64,000 nucleotides of DNA from Portulaca oleracea (Eukaryota; Streptophyta; Magnoliopsida; Caryophyllales; Portulacaceae), in contig CM055875.1 of the NCBI GenBank assembly GCA_029582165.1, forward strand, positions 3,279,501-3,343,500. Reading direction: 5' to 3'. The position numbers and the translations under genes are program-made. Positions within the stretch are counted from its first letter, which is position 1; every line of letters begins with the position of its first letter. Below the pieces are notes generated by a model, which worked only from the letters and a program-made list of their open reading frames with translations, was not told the origin of the DNA and searched no databases. Positions 45,158 through 56,368 of the stretch are shown piece by piece.

Positions 45158-45986
45158 TGATGTATATTTGATAGCCATATACATCAAGGTCATCAAAGAA
45201 GACATCAAATATACATCATGGGAGCCAAATACTTGGTTACATGGAAAAAGAGCTTCATTCACTCATGTCTCTATCACAAACAAATGGCTTCATCAAGGTT
45301 AGATCGGTAATTTGCTCCATATCTCAAGAACCATGAAGATATTATGAAAGTCATCCTAGGGTCGATTGTTCTAAATCAAAGGAGCTTACCAATGGTTTTT
45401 GAATCTTGAAGTTTGGAAGAGAAACGAGCAAGTTATCATTGTTTTAATCTTGCTTATGTACATTTGTTTCTTTATGATGTCACACTTGTATTAGATGATG
45501 TAAGCTAGGATCCCTTGTATTTCTTGATTGTACACACCTAAAGGGGATCTCATTTGCTATAAATAGACCCCTTGGGTGCCTTGTAAACACAATTCATTCA
45601 ATAATCAAATACAAATCAAACACACATGATGTGGTTTTTTCTCTAGCTTTAGTGCTAGTGTTTCATTTCTCTTGAGGGAGAATCGCCTATCCCTACTTCT
45701 AGCCTTGGGTTGGCGTCCCTTGGTGGTGAAAGGTAGAATTGGAGAAGCCTTGGAGTGGTGTGTCTATATCTCCATAGAAGTCTTCAAAGCCATTATCATT
45801 CATTCCATTCGTTCATCAATCAAACGTTCATCTTTGGTAACGAATTTCCAATCTTGTTTCGTTTTCCATCTCTTTTCATTGAATTTGGTTGATCCTTAAG
45901 AACTTTGAGAAGGAACATTCTCATCTTGTTGATAAAGATCCTAGATTCTATGTGTAATGATATCTCTTAGATCCCATTATACATCA
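45158..45986 (+). mobile_element. Solo LTR in plus orientation
   Basis: 829 bp, TGATGTATATTTGATAGCC to CCCATTATACATCA. GTTCC flanks it on both sides (45153-45157 and 45987-45991), a perfect duplication. The first 61 bp form a palindrome with 15-bp arms. A TATA box lies at 45558-45565. Inserted in Gyp-5 between protease and RT. Confidence 0.93.
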
Positions 45987-45991
45987 GTTCC

Positions 45992-47060
45992 TTAAAGATA
46001 TCATCATACAAGAGTGTCATCAAAGGCTGCCACCAAATCAAGAGTTTCAACACCAAGTAGATCTTGTTAAAGGATCTATGCTACACCACAATTCGGCCTA
46101 TGGAATGAATCACTTGGAGTTAGTCATGATCATGATGGAGCATGAGAAGCTATATGGAGGCTTAGAGAAGAATTAATTCTTCACGTTCAAAGTTGTATGC
46201 CTTGGGTATGACTTATCAAGAGAAGGAATCAAAGTGGATAAAGAGAAGGTGAAAGCAAACCGAGAAAGGCTCATACGTGCATCTATTCATGAAAGTCACT
46301 TGAATGAAGCAAGTCATTTGCTTAAAGAAGATGCTTTAATATGAAGGAATATGCTAGTTAACATGTTTGAATCAAGAGTACTTGGGTCTTAGTATATCCA
46401 AGCATTGTATGAAGAAGATGATGATTTTAAAGAAATATATGAGGTATGTAAGAAGCATCATCAACAACTCTATCATATTAGTCATGGATTTCTTTTCAAG
46501 GGAAATCAACTATGTATTCCAAAAGGTAGTACTCGTGAAGTCTTGATCTTGGAAGTACACGGAGGATCTCTATTTGATCATTTGGGTATGAAGAAGAAGT
46601 ATTTAAAGATGAAAGAGTATTATTTTTGGCCTGATATGATCAAGGATATTGAGTATGTAATCAAACGTTGCAATGCTTGTGATCTTTCTATAGCTCATGA
46701 AGATATCAACTTGAATCTCATGGTTGAAGTGCCAAGGATTTAAAGAAGTCAAGAGGCTATAGTCATTGATGATCATTCAAAGATGGATCGTTTCATACTA
46801 TGTCATATTACTTATGATGAAGGCAAAGTTGTGAAACTATACTTTGAAGTTGTGAAGTTACATGGGATTTCTACATCCATGGTGCATAATCGAGAATCAA
46901 AGTCCAATAATGTCAATGGGTTATTTTGGAAGAAGTTGATGAAGTTTAGTAAAGGAGTCTATGATGACTTCAAAGCCTTTAAGAAGAGAGCTTGTAATCT
47001 CTTGCGAAGAAGCAAGGTGAACAAGAGAGTTGATGCTCACAACACTTATGGAAAGGTCTC
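45992..47060 (+). pseudogene. Gyp-5 RT and integrase remnants
   Basis: The linker before RT is readable (VDLVKGSMLHHNSAYGMN), then the sequence jumps to HLELVMIMMEHEKLYGG, so the RT core with the YxDD box has been deleted. Some RNase H-proximal sequence ([11 protein letters not shown]) follows and another gap leads to the integrase zinc region: VHGGSLFDHLGMKKKYLKMK and RCNACDLS keep His and Cys ligands. The core is scrambled; DDHSKMDRFILCHITYDE and KLHGIS mark its place. The longest open parts are 46405-46743 and 46783-47070. It breaks off at GTCTC where Gyp-2 inserted. No activity is possible. Confidence 0.82.
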
Positions 47061-47902
47061 TAATGTATAATGGGATCAAAGAGATCTCATTACACATAGA
47101 ACTCAAGATCTTTATGAACAAGATGAGAATCTTCCTTCTCAAAGTTCTTAAGGATCAACTAAACTCAATGAAAAGAGATGGAAAACGAATCAAGATAGGA
47201 AATCGTTTACCAAATCATGAACGTTTGATGAATGCTTGATGATTGAATGATGGACGAATGATGGATGAATGAATGAATGGATGAACGAACGATAATGGCG
47301 TTGAAGACTCCCACGAGGATATAGGCACACCACCTCAAGGAACTCTTCAATTCTACCTTTCACCACCAAGGGATGCCAACCCAAGGCTAGAAGTAGAGAT
47401 GGGACGAGTCTCCCTCAAGAGAAACGAAAAACTAGCACAAATGCTAGAGAGAAAACAACATCATGTTGTGTTTGATTTGTATTGATATTATTGAATGAGA
47501 TGTGTTTACAAGGCACCCAAGGGGTCTATTTATAGTATTTGAGATCCCCCATGGCGTGTGAATTACAAGGAACAACAAAGGATCTAGCTTACATCATCCT
47601 ATACAAGTGTGATATTATAAAGAAACAAATGTACATAAGCTAGATTAAACTATGATAACTTGCTCGTTTCTTATCCAAACTTCAAGATTCAGAAACCATT
47701 GTGAAGCTCCTTTGATGTAGAACAGTCGGCTCTAGGATGACTTCCACAATATCTTCATGGTTCTTGATATATGGAGTAAATTACCGAGCTACCCTTGATG
47801 AAGCTATTCGTTTGTGTGAGAGACATGAGTGAATGAAGGTCCTTCTCCATGTAATCGATTATTTGGCTCCCATGATGTATATTTGGAACCAAATCTACAT
47901 CA
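47061..47902 (-). repeat. 3' LTR of Gyp-2
   Basis: 842 bp; the minus strand begins TGATGTAGATTTGG after the purine tract AAAAAGGGGGGAA (47903-47915) and ends at TACATTA (normally TACATCA). The pol frame runs into it as far as 47755. Confidence 0.9.
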
Positions 47903-50149
47903 TTCCCCCCTTTTTGAGAAGAGTTTGTCCTCAAACTAGGAAGTTCTTCTTCACCTTCATAGTAGGGCTTAAGATCACTCACGTTGAAAGTACAACTTCC
48001 TTCATAGTCTTCACCAAGTTGTAGTTTATAAGCATTGTCATTAATCCTTTCCAAAACTTCATAAGGACCATCTCCTCTCGGTGCAAGCTTACCTTTCCTC
48101 TTAGAAGGAAATCTTTCTTTCTTCTAGTGAATCCAAACAAGATCTCCCGGTTCAAATACAACCTTCTTCCTTGTTTTATTCACTCTACTAGCTACATCTT
48201 GCGTATACTTCAAGATTTTCTCACGAACTTCTTCATGTAGCTTCTTAATCTCTTCCACCCTTTTGTTAGCCTCAAAGCTAAACTTTGTTGATGTAGAAAT
48301 AGGTGTGAGATCCATAGGTTGGAGAAGGTTCCTTCCATAAACCACTTGAAAAGGTGACAAACCCGTGGCTTTGCTTGGGCTTCTATTGAAGGCAAATTCT
48401 GCGTGACATCGAAGAGTATCCAACCCTTTCTTGTCTTTAATGATGTATATTTGGTGGCCATATACATCAAGGTCATCAAGGAAGACATCAAATATGCATC
48501 ATGGGAGCCAAATACTCGATTACATGGAAAAGGAGCTCCATTCCCTCAAGTCTCTCTCACGTTTGAATGGCTTCATCAAGGGTAGCTTGGTAATTTGCTC
48601 CATATCTCAAGAACCATGAAGATAATGTGAAAGTCATCCAAAGGTCAAATGATCTACGTCAAAAGAGCTTTCCAATGGTTTTTGAATCTTGAAGTTTGGA
48701 TAAGAAACGAGCAAGTTATCATAGTTTTAATCTAGCTTATGTACATTTGTTTCTTTATGATGTCACACTTGTATAGGATGGGTAAGCTAGATCCTTTGTT
48801 GTTTCTTGTATTTCACACGCCAAGGGGGTTCTCAAATGCTATAAATAGACCCCTTGGGTTCCTTGTAAACACATCACATTCAATAATATCAATACAAATC
48901 AAACACATCATGATGTTGTTTTCTCTCTAGCTTTTGTGCTAGTTTTCGTTTCTCTTGAGGGAGATTCGTCCTATCTCTACTTCTAGCCTTGGGTTGGCAT
49001 CCCTTGGTAGTGAAAGGTAGAATTGAAGAGTTCCTAGAGGTGGTGTGCCTATATCCTCGTGGAAGTCTTCAAACGCCATTATCGTTCGTTCATCCATTCA
49101 TTCAATCATCCATCATTCGTTCAACAAGCTTTCATCATTCAAACATCAAACGTTCATCACATTTGGTAAGCTATTTCCTATCTTGATTCGTTTTCCATCT
49201 TCTTTCATTGAGTTTGGTTGATCCTTAAGAACTTTGAGAAGGAAGATTCTCATTTTGTTCATAAAGATCATGAATTCTATGTGTAATGAGATCTCTTTGA
49301 TCCCATTATACATCATTTACTCACCAATACTCGAAGTAGAGCTCCCAAAGTACGGTCGGTTACTTCCGTTTGTCCATCCGTTTGTGGATGACATGCGGTA
49401 CTAAACTTCAACTTTATACCAAGCTTCTTCTACAATGTAAGCCAAAAATGACTAAGGAACTTTGAATCTCTTTCACTCACCATGGTCTTTGGAATACCAT
49501 GTAACTTCACCACTTCTTCAAAATATAGATTTGCAACTTTAGTAGCATGATAGGTGGTATGGCAAGGAATGAAATGTGCCATCTTTGAAAACCTATCAAC
49601 AACCACCATGATAGAATCCTTGCCTCTTTGAGTTCTTTGTAGACCCACAACGAAGTCTAAACTCACATCTTCCCATGGACTATGTGGAATAGGCAAAGGA
49701 GTGTACAAGCCTTGTGCTAAAGTGTGAGCCTTCGAAATATTGCAAGTATTACACCTTTTAACCATATGCTCTACATCTTTGATCATGCTTGGCCAAAAAT
49801 AATGCTCTTTCATCATCAAATAAGTTTTCTCAATGCCTAAATGACCCGCCAAAGATCCTCCATGGACTTCTATAATCAACAATTCACGAATACTACTCTT
49901 TGGAATACATAGTTGATTTCCCTTGAAAAGTAATCCATGCTCAATATGAAAGAGTTGGTGGGGATGCTTCTTGCAAAGCCCATAAACCTCCTTGAAATCC
50001 TCATCATTTTCATACAACTCTTTAATATGCTCAAAACCAAGGACTCTTGAATGAAGAACATGAGTGAGTAAGTACCTTCTTGATAAAGCATCCGCTCCTT
50101 TGTTTAGATGACCTGCTTTATGCCTTATTACAAAATGAAACGCTTGCAT
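47755..50149 (-). pseudogene. Gyp-2 RNase H end and integrase, split by a solo LTR
   Basis: The minus-strand frame 49430-50149 carries FHFVIRHKAGHLNKGADALSR, the zinc region HGGSLAGHLGIEKTYL to KRCNTCNISK, and the core start [16 protein letters not shown]. It stops at a TAG (49427-49429) in place of Trp. [10 protein letters not shown] follows, then the solo LTR 48441-49315 interrupts at VLVS, and integrase resumes at 48423 with DKKGLDTL and FSFEANKRVEEIKKLHEE. Another TAG replaces Leu at IHLKKERF near 48122. The tail CTFNVSDLKPYYEGEEELPS is open to 47755, inside the 3' LTR. Integrase would join element ends to target DNA; this one is dead. Confidence 0.88.
48441..49315 (+). mobile_element. 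Solo LTR in plus orientation inside Gyp-2 integrase
   Basis: 875 bp, TGATGTATATTTGGTGGCC to CCCATTATACATCA. The flanks are TTTAA (48436-48440) and TTTAC (49316-49320), a duplication with one change. Gyp-1, which lacks the insert, reads straight through at GTGAGGAAAGACAAG. TATA box at 48840-48847. Confidence 0.9.
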
Positions 50150-51485
50150 GTACTCAACCCATTTGGCGTGTCTTGGATTAAGCTTATGTTGCCCTTGAAT
50201 GAACTTTAGAGCCTCATGATCACTATGTAGAATGAATTCACCACTTGGAAGATAATGTCGCCAATGCTCAAGAGCTCTTATAATTGCATAGAACTCCTTA
50301 TCTTATGTGCTATACTTCCTTTTGGCTTCATTCAACTTCTCACTAAAGTATGCAAGAGGTCGGCCCTCTTGAGATAAAACGACTCCAATTCCAACTCCAC
50401 TTGCATCAACATCAACTTCAAAGACTTTGTCAAAACATGGTAATGCAAGAATAGGTGCATGACATAATTTCTCCTTAATAAACTCAAATGCTTCATTAGC
50501 ACCTTTACTCCATGAAAACTCTTTCTTTTTCAACAACTCGGTCATAGGTGCAAGAATGGAGCTAAAATTCCTTATGAATCTTCTATAAAACGAAGCTAAA
50601 CCATGAAAACTCCGTAGCGCATGAATTGACGTGGGTGTAGGCAATTCTTGAATAGCTTTCACCTTCTCCTTGTCGACTTGAATGCCATCTTTTGAAAGGA
50701 TATATCCAAGAAACACAATCTTGGACGAGAAAAAGTGGCACTTCTCTATGTTGGCGTAAAGTTGTTCCTTCTCCAAAATGTACATGACCAACTCTAGATT
50801 CTTTACATGCTCCTTTTCACTTCTATTATATACAAGAATATCATCAAAGTAAACTACAACACACTTGCCAATAAGGGGCTTCAATACATGATTCATAAGA
50901 CGCATGAAAGTAGATGGTGCATTAGTAAGACTAAATGGCATCACAAGCGACTCATATAACCCTTCTTTTGTTTTGAATGCCGTCTTCCACTCATCTCCTT
51001 CATGAATTCGGATTTGATGATATCCACTCCTCAAATCAACTTTGGAGAACACAACACTCCGATGTAGCTCATCAAGTAGATGCTCAAGACTTGGTATTGA
51101 GAATCTATACTTGATTGTGATCTTGTTTATGGCTCGGCAATCCATAAACATATGTTGAGACCCATCTTTCTTTGGTACAAGCAAAACCGGAACAACACAT
51201 GGACTCATACTTTCACGCACCAAGCCTTTGGATAAAAGATCATCTACTTGCCTTTGCACTTCTTGAGCATCTTTCGGATTCATTCGGTAGGCCGGTTTGT
51301 TGGGGAGCATAGAACCCGAAACTAGATCAATTTTATGCTCGATATCCCTTCTTGGAGGTAACCCCTTTGGCATCACTTTTGGAAACAAAATGTTGAAAAC
51401 GTTCCAAAAGAGGTTTGAGGCGAGAATGCTCATGTGTTGGGGACGCTTCCTCCTCTTCCAAGTTAGCTAGAATAAGATCTTTGTG
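50150..51485 (-). pseudogene. Gyp-2 reverse transcriptase and RNase H
   Basis: The main frame 50303-51433 has [58 protein letters not shown] and the RNase H start [13 protein letters not shown] with its catalytic Asp. A two-base gain in a T run near 51385 breaks the join to the protease side, and TAA replaces a Tyr codon at YSTYDKEF (about 50300). RNase H then continues as ALEHWRHYLPSG and LHSDHEALKF in the same frame to the next segment. The second Cys of the RT block MCMDCR is kept but the first is Phe. The RT core is better preserved than in Gyp-5. Confidence 0.9.
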
Positions 51486-52181
51486 CTATTGGAACTCATG
51501 ATACTCGGCCTTCATAAAGGTCACAATATTAGTCTCCTCCTTTTGTTGTTGTTGTTGTTGGGGACGTATGATCGACGATGGTGAGAGAGGAGCCAAAGTG
51601 GTCTTCTTTTTGTTGAAAACAAATGTGTAGGTGTTTGTTCCCCCATCATGTGTGTCATGCCTATCAAAAAGCCAAGGTCTCCCAAGCAAAATATGACAAG
51701 TATCCATTGGAATTACATCACACCAAATACAATCTTTGTAGTTTTTACCAATGGAAAGACTTACAAGCACACGGTGAACCACACGAATTCCCTTTCCATG
51801 ACTTAGCCATTGAATTGTGTAGGGGAATGGGTGTGGACTAACCTCCAATTGTAGCTTATTCACCATGGTTGTTGAAGCGGCATTTGTGCAACTTCCGCCA
51901 TCAATGATTAGAGAACACACCTTACCTTGAATGGTACACCTTGTATGAAAGATGTTCTCCCTTTGTTTTTGCTCGTTTGGTACACAAGCAACGCTCAAGG
52001 CCCTTCTTACTACCAACATTTCTCCTTCATCGGCTTCCTCTACTTCTTCCTCATTCACGTCAATGGTGCCAACAACTTCCTCTTCATTCTCACTTTCATT
52101 ATACTCCGGTTCAACATACAAAGAACTTTGATATTCAACCAAAGATGCAACTCTTTTGTTAGGACACTCCGAGGCATAATG
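51486..52181 (-). pseudogene. Gyp-2 gag end and protease
   Basis: It begins inside the zinc knuckle (HYASECPNKRVASLVEYQ); everything upstream in gag is deleted. The frame is open from 52142 to a TAG at 51486 (Glu in Gyp-1, EFQEHKD). The protease shows SLIIDGGSCTNAASTTMVNK, the same Asp-Gly-Gly as Gyp-1, then WCDVIPMDTCHILLGRPWLFDR. The Gln run near 51540-51560 comes from a CAA microsatellite. Protease would process the polyprotein. The D-G-G motif in two separate copies means it is older than either insertion. Confidence 0.87.
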
Positions 52182-52747
52182 ACCTCAAGGAACTCTTCAA
52201 TTCTACCTTTCACCACCAAGGGACACCAACCCAAGGCTAGAAGTAGGGATGATCGAAACTCCCTCAAGAGAAACGAAATACTAGCACAAAAGCTAGAGAG
52301 AAAACATCATGTTGTGTTTGATTTGTATTTGATATTGAATGAGATGTGTTTACAAGGCACCCAAGGGGTGTATTTATAGCATTTGAGAACCCCCTTGGCG
52401 TGTGAAATACAAGAAACAACAAAGTATCTAGCTTACATCATCCTATACAAGTGTGATATCATAAAGAAACAAATGTACATAAGCTAGATTAAAACTATGA
52501 TAACTTGCTCGTTTCTTATCCAAACTACAAGATTCAAAAACCATTGTGAAGCTCCTTTGATGTAGAACAATCGGCTCTAGGATGACTTCCACAATATCTT
52601 CATGGTTCCTGAGATATGGAGCAAATTATCGAGCTACCCTTGATGAAGCTATTCGTTTGTGTGAGAGACATGAGTGAATGAAGCTCCTTCACCATGTAAT
52701 CAATTATTTGGCTCCCATGATGTATATTTGGAACCAAATCTACATTA
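52182..52747 (-). repeat. Partial 5' LTR of Gyp-2
   Basis: The outer 566 bp of the LTR remain. The inner edge joins gag at the shared bases ACCT (52182-52185). The outer end reads CTACATTA instead of CTACATCA. Confidence 0.88.
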
Positions 52748-52752
52748 GTCTC

Positions 52753-52876
52753 TTACAAGAAGAAAGTGAAGCTTTGAAGAGAAGGGCCATATGGTCACTT
52801 GCAAGTGGTTTGATGTCATATTCATGGAGAAGAAATGCTCAAAGTTTGAGGGCAAACTTTTTCAACCGGGGGAGTA
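52753..52876 (+). pseudogene. Gyp-5 integrase tail and purine tract
   Basis: This short piece continues Gyp-5 on the far side of Gyp-2. It reads LQEESEALKRRAIW and ends SLRANFFNRG, equivalent to the SLRTNxxQ end of the other pol frames. CCGGGGGAGTA at 52867-52876 is the polypurine tract directly before the LTR start at 52877. The region between FNVADL and the end is missing or unreadable. No enzyme activity can remain; the piece is useful for proving that Gyp-2 sits inside Gyp-5. Confidence 0.75.
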
Positions 52877-54652
52877 TGATGTATATTTGATAGCCATATA
52901 CATCAAGGTCATCAAGGAAGACATCAAAGCCTAATCATGGGAAGTTACTTGTTACTTACTGATGTATATTTGGTCCCAAATACACATCATGGGAACCAAA
53001 TACAAGCTTATATGGAAGAAGAGCTTCAATCACTCTCATCACTCTCAATAATGAATGACTTCATCAAGTGCAATTCGATACTTTGTTCTATAACTCAAGA
53101 TCTATGAAGCTATTGCGAAAGTCGTATTGGAGCCAAAGATAGATCATTCAAAGAGCTTTCAAATGGTTTTTTAATTCTGAAGATTGGAGAAGAATTGAGC
53201 AAGATATCAATGTTTCTTTCTAGCTATGTACATTTTGATTCTTTATGATGTCATATTTGTAATAGATGATGTAAGCTAGAAATCCTTGTAATCTTGATGT
53301 AGTGCACGACCATGGGGCCTAGGAATACTATAAATAGACCCTTTGGGAGGCCTTTGTAATTCATCTCATAATCAATATCAAATACAAGTCTAAACACATT
53401 GTTGTTTTCTCTCTAGTTTTCATGCTACAATTGTGTCTTCTTGAGGAAAGTCACGTGGAATCTCTTCTTCTATACTAAGATTGGCTATCTTAGTTGGTGA
53501 TAGGAAGAGTTGGAAGATTCTTTGAAGTGGTGTGACTGTATCTTCTAGGGAGAAGCCATCGCCATTATCATTCGTTCGTTTATCATTCAATTTGGTGAGT
53601 TTCCAATTGTAATCGTTTGATTCTTTTTGTTGTAAATTCATCCATATTCGTTTCAAGCTTAAGATCAATCATAATGATGTATAATGGGATCAAAGAGATC
53701 TCACTACACATAGAATTCAGGATCTTTATGAACAAGATGAGAATCTTCCTTCTCAAAGTTCTTAAGGATCAACTAAACTCAATGAAAAGGGATGGAAAAC
53801 GAAAAGAGAATTGAATTTGTTTGCCAAGACGGACGTTTGAATGATGAACGAATGATGAATGCTTGATGAATGATTGAATGAATGATAATGGCTTTGAAGA
53901 CATCTATAGAGATATAGACACACCACTCCAAGAATCCTCCAATTCTACCTTTCACCACCAAGGGATGCCAACCCAAGGCTAGAAGTAGAGATAGGACGAA
54001 TCTCCCTCAAGAGAAACGAAAACTAGCACAAAAGCTAGAGAGAAAACAACATCATGTTATGTTTGATTTGTATTGATATTATTGAATGAGATGTGTTTAC
54101 AAGGCACCCAAGGGGTCTATTTATAGCATTTGTGAATCCCCTTGGCGTGTGAAATACAAGAAACAACAAAGGATCTAGCTTACATCATCCTATACAAGTG
54201 TGACATCATAAAAAAACAAATGTACATAAACTATATTAAAACAATAATTACTTGCTCATTTCTTATCCAAACTTCAAGATTCAAAAACCATTGTGAAGCT
54301 CCTTTGATGTAGAACAATCGACCCTAGTTTCACAATATCTTAATGGTTCTTGAAATATAGAGCAAATTACCAAAGCTACCCTTGTTGAAGCTATTCAAAC
54401 GTGAAAGAGACTTGAGGGAATGGAGCTCCTTTTCCATGTAATCGAGTATTTGGCCCCTAGGATGTATATGTGATGTCTTCCTTGATAACCTTGATGTATA
54501 TTGCTATCAAATATACATCACACAATCTTATGCTTCCACCCTTATTCCATTCGTCCATATTCATCAAACATTCGTCCATATACACGTTCAAAACGACCAT
54601 TCATGCTTCTCAGAATCAATCTACAAGAACTTCGTCAAAAGATCGTTATATT
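52877..54652 (+). repeat. 3' LTR of Gyp-5, split by a solo LTR
   Basis: The first part is 52877-53674 and the second 54526-54652. It has the same double head as the 5' LTR (second head at about 52960) and a TATA box near 53330. The last 50 bp are rearranged and the terminal TACATCA is missing, because Gyp-4 starts at 54653. Confidence 0.82.
53675..54520 (-). mobile_element. Solo LTR in minus orientation inside the Gyp-5 3' LTR
   Basis: 846 bp, TGATGTATAATGGG to CAAATATACATCA. The flanks are CATAA (53670-53674) and CACAA (54521-54525). The 5' LTR of Gyp-5 shows the empty site as CAATCATAATCTTATGC. Confidence 0.92.
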
Positions 54653-56255
54653 TGATGTATTTTGGCCGACGCCAAATACATTAAAGGAGACCCATGATGG
54701 AGAACTGCTCAACCTAGGTCTCACCTTTGGGGACCATAGGTTCATAGAGGGAGATGGAGGCTCACATAGCCATGGCTTACTTTTGGAGACCCAAGATTCA
54801 TGGAAGATGATGGAAACCTATCCATAGCAAGTCCAAGTCCACAACTAAAGGCCCAAGTACAAAGCCCAAGTTGAACTTCACAGTTTGGACCATTTCAAGA
54901 TGAAGTTCACATTTTGGATCATTTTGAGATGAATTTCACATTTCTGACCATTTCAAGAAGAAGTTCACAGTTTTGGCCTTTTGATGTATTTCTTTACATT
55001 TCTAGGGTTTTATTTACATTTCCAGTTGTAGGAGGTGCCAAGTAATATATATAAACTTGGACACCAAGTCGTAGGAGTCTAGATTAATCTAGAATAGTCT
55101 AGAATGTTCTAAAATGATCTAGAACGTGTGTGTGTGTGTGTGTGATAGGCGTGTGGTGTGCTAGATTAGGCGCCAAGCTATGTAGTCCTAGATAAGGTTG
55201 GCTTATTTTATAACTAATCCATCTTGGATTAGGAAAGCCAAGTCCTACAAGGATTATTATCTCTTGTAACCAACCCCCCTTAGGATAAGGAGTCCTAATC
55301 AAAGGAGGAGATGGTGTAGATGGCGTCTAGTATTAGGAGTCCTTGGCTTGCATGCCAAGTAACAGAGTCCTAGTAGGAGAAGATGGCTTGCACGCCAATC
55401 TTGAGAGTTCTAGGAGGTTTAGGACTTTAGTAGTATAAATAGCTACGCTTGTAGCCTCTCAAAGGCACCCAACTTTGAATTATGAAATCAGTTAAGCTTT
55501 CAGCTTTCTCTCGAGAGTTTGGATAAACCTCACCCCTTTCTTCTATTTTATCTTGGTATGACACCCAAGTGGTTAGGAAGAGCTTGATCCTAGGTTGCGG
55601 TCTAGATCAAGTTAGCCCTAGGTTGTCTTACTTGTGGATTCAAGTTAGAAACCTAGAACTATCTGTTCTTATCTTTCTGTCAATACAGTTAAGATAATTA
55701 CTTCTTTTATCTCTCTATCAATATAGTTGAGATAAATTCCAAACCCTAATTCACTCTCTCCCCCTATCATCCAAACGTCTCTCTCTCAAACTCTACTCTC
55801 TCAAATCATCAATTTCTCTCTCACTCTCCTAAAGGCCTCATGCCAAATCTCTTCCATAATCTCTCATACTCTCATGCATTCATTCAATCATTCTCTCCCT
55901 CATCCCTAGCTCACGCCACCCTCATCTCTTCCTCAAATGAACGTCCATCCCTTCTCTTCTCTCAAATCTCTCTCAAGTAATCCCTCCCTCCACAAAGACC
56001 TCACGTCACTTTCAAAAGCCTCCTTATTTTCGTCCTTCTCTCTTCTCTCAAACTCCACAAAGATCTTATCTTTCTCCATCCCGAATTCATATTCCATCTC
56101 AAGTCTCTCCACTCTCTCAAAGACTGCGTCTTTCTCTCACAAAGCTCCCTACCTTTTGCCCTAGTTCACTTGAAGCCTCCCATGTTGAGATTGGTGGCAC
56201 GTCTCCCTTGATGTGTAATTGATCAAGATGCAATCTTTGATCCCATTATACATCA
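54653..56255 (+). repeat. 5' LTR of Gyp-4, 1,603 bp
   Basis: It runs from TGATGTATTTTGGCCGACGCC to CCCATTATACATCA. It contains a 38-bp imperfect tandem repeat built on AAGTTCACATTTTGGA (about 54870-54985), a GT microsatellite at 55125-55144, several CTAGAATNNTCTAGA-like repeats at 55078-55125, a TATA box at 55434, and a CT-rich leader at 55750-56110. Confidence 0.85.
55434..55441 (+). promoter_or_regulatory. TATA box in Gyp-4 LTR
   Basis: TATAAATA within TAGTATAAATAGCTACG, about 820 bp before the LTR end, followed by a long CT-rich leader. Confidence 0.65.
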
Positions 56256-56261
56256 TAATTT

Positions 56262-56273
56262 TGGAATCAGAGC
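56262..56273 (+). other. Primer-binding site of Gyp-4
   Basis: TGGAATCAGAGC, one base different (A for T) from the initiator-Met type TGGTATCAGAGC of the sister elements. Confidence 0.75.
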
Positions 56274-56368
56274 TCTAGGTTCTTTCGAGTGCAACTTTAG
56301 CCCCACAAAACAACCCAAACACAATCCCCTCCATACCTAAATCACAAAAACCCCAACCGTCCATCACC

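Larger units (their letters stand above)
47061..52747 (-). mobile_element. Gyp-2: Ty3/gypsy element in minus orientation with a 5' internal deletion
   Basis: GTCTC flanks it at 47056-47060 and 52748-52752, a perfect duplication, and Gyp-5 integrase sequence lies on both sides. It has a full 3' LTR, integrase, RNase H, RT and protease, but most of gag, the PBS and part of the 5' LTR are missing. Both outer ends read TA in place of TG or CA. A solo LTR splits its integrase. Confidence 0.93.
33823..54652 (+). mobile_element. Gyp-5: old Ty3/gypsy element hosting five insertion events
   Basis: With the insertions removed, its parts read in order: 5' LTR 33823-34797, PBS, gag 35060-36432, protease 44548-45157, RT/integrase remnants 45992-47060, integrase tail and purine tract 52753-52876, and 3' LTR from 52877. 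Both LTRs share a double head found in no other LTR here. The protease site and the RT core are gone, so it is the most eroded member, as expected of the host of the others. The 3' LTR meets Gyp-4 at 54653 without a clean end, so its target duplication (CAACT on the left) cannot be checked. Confidence 0.85.
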
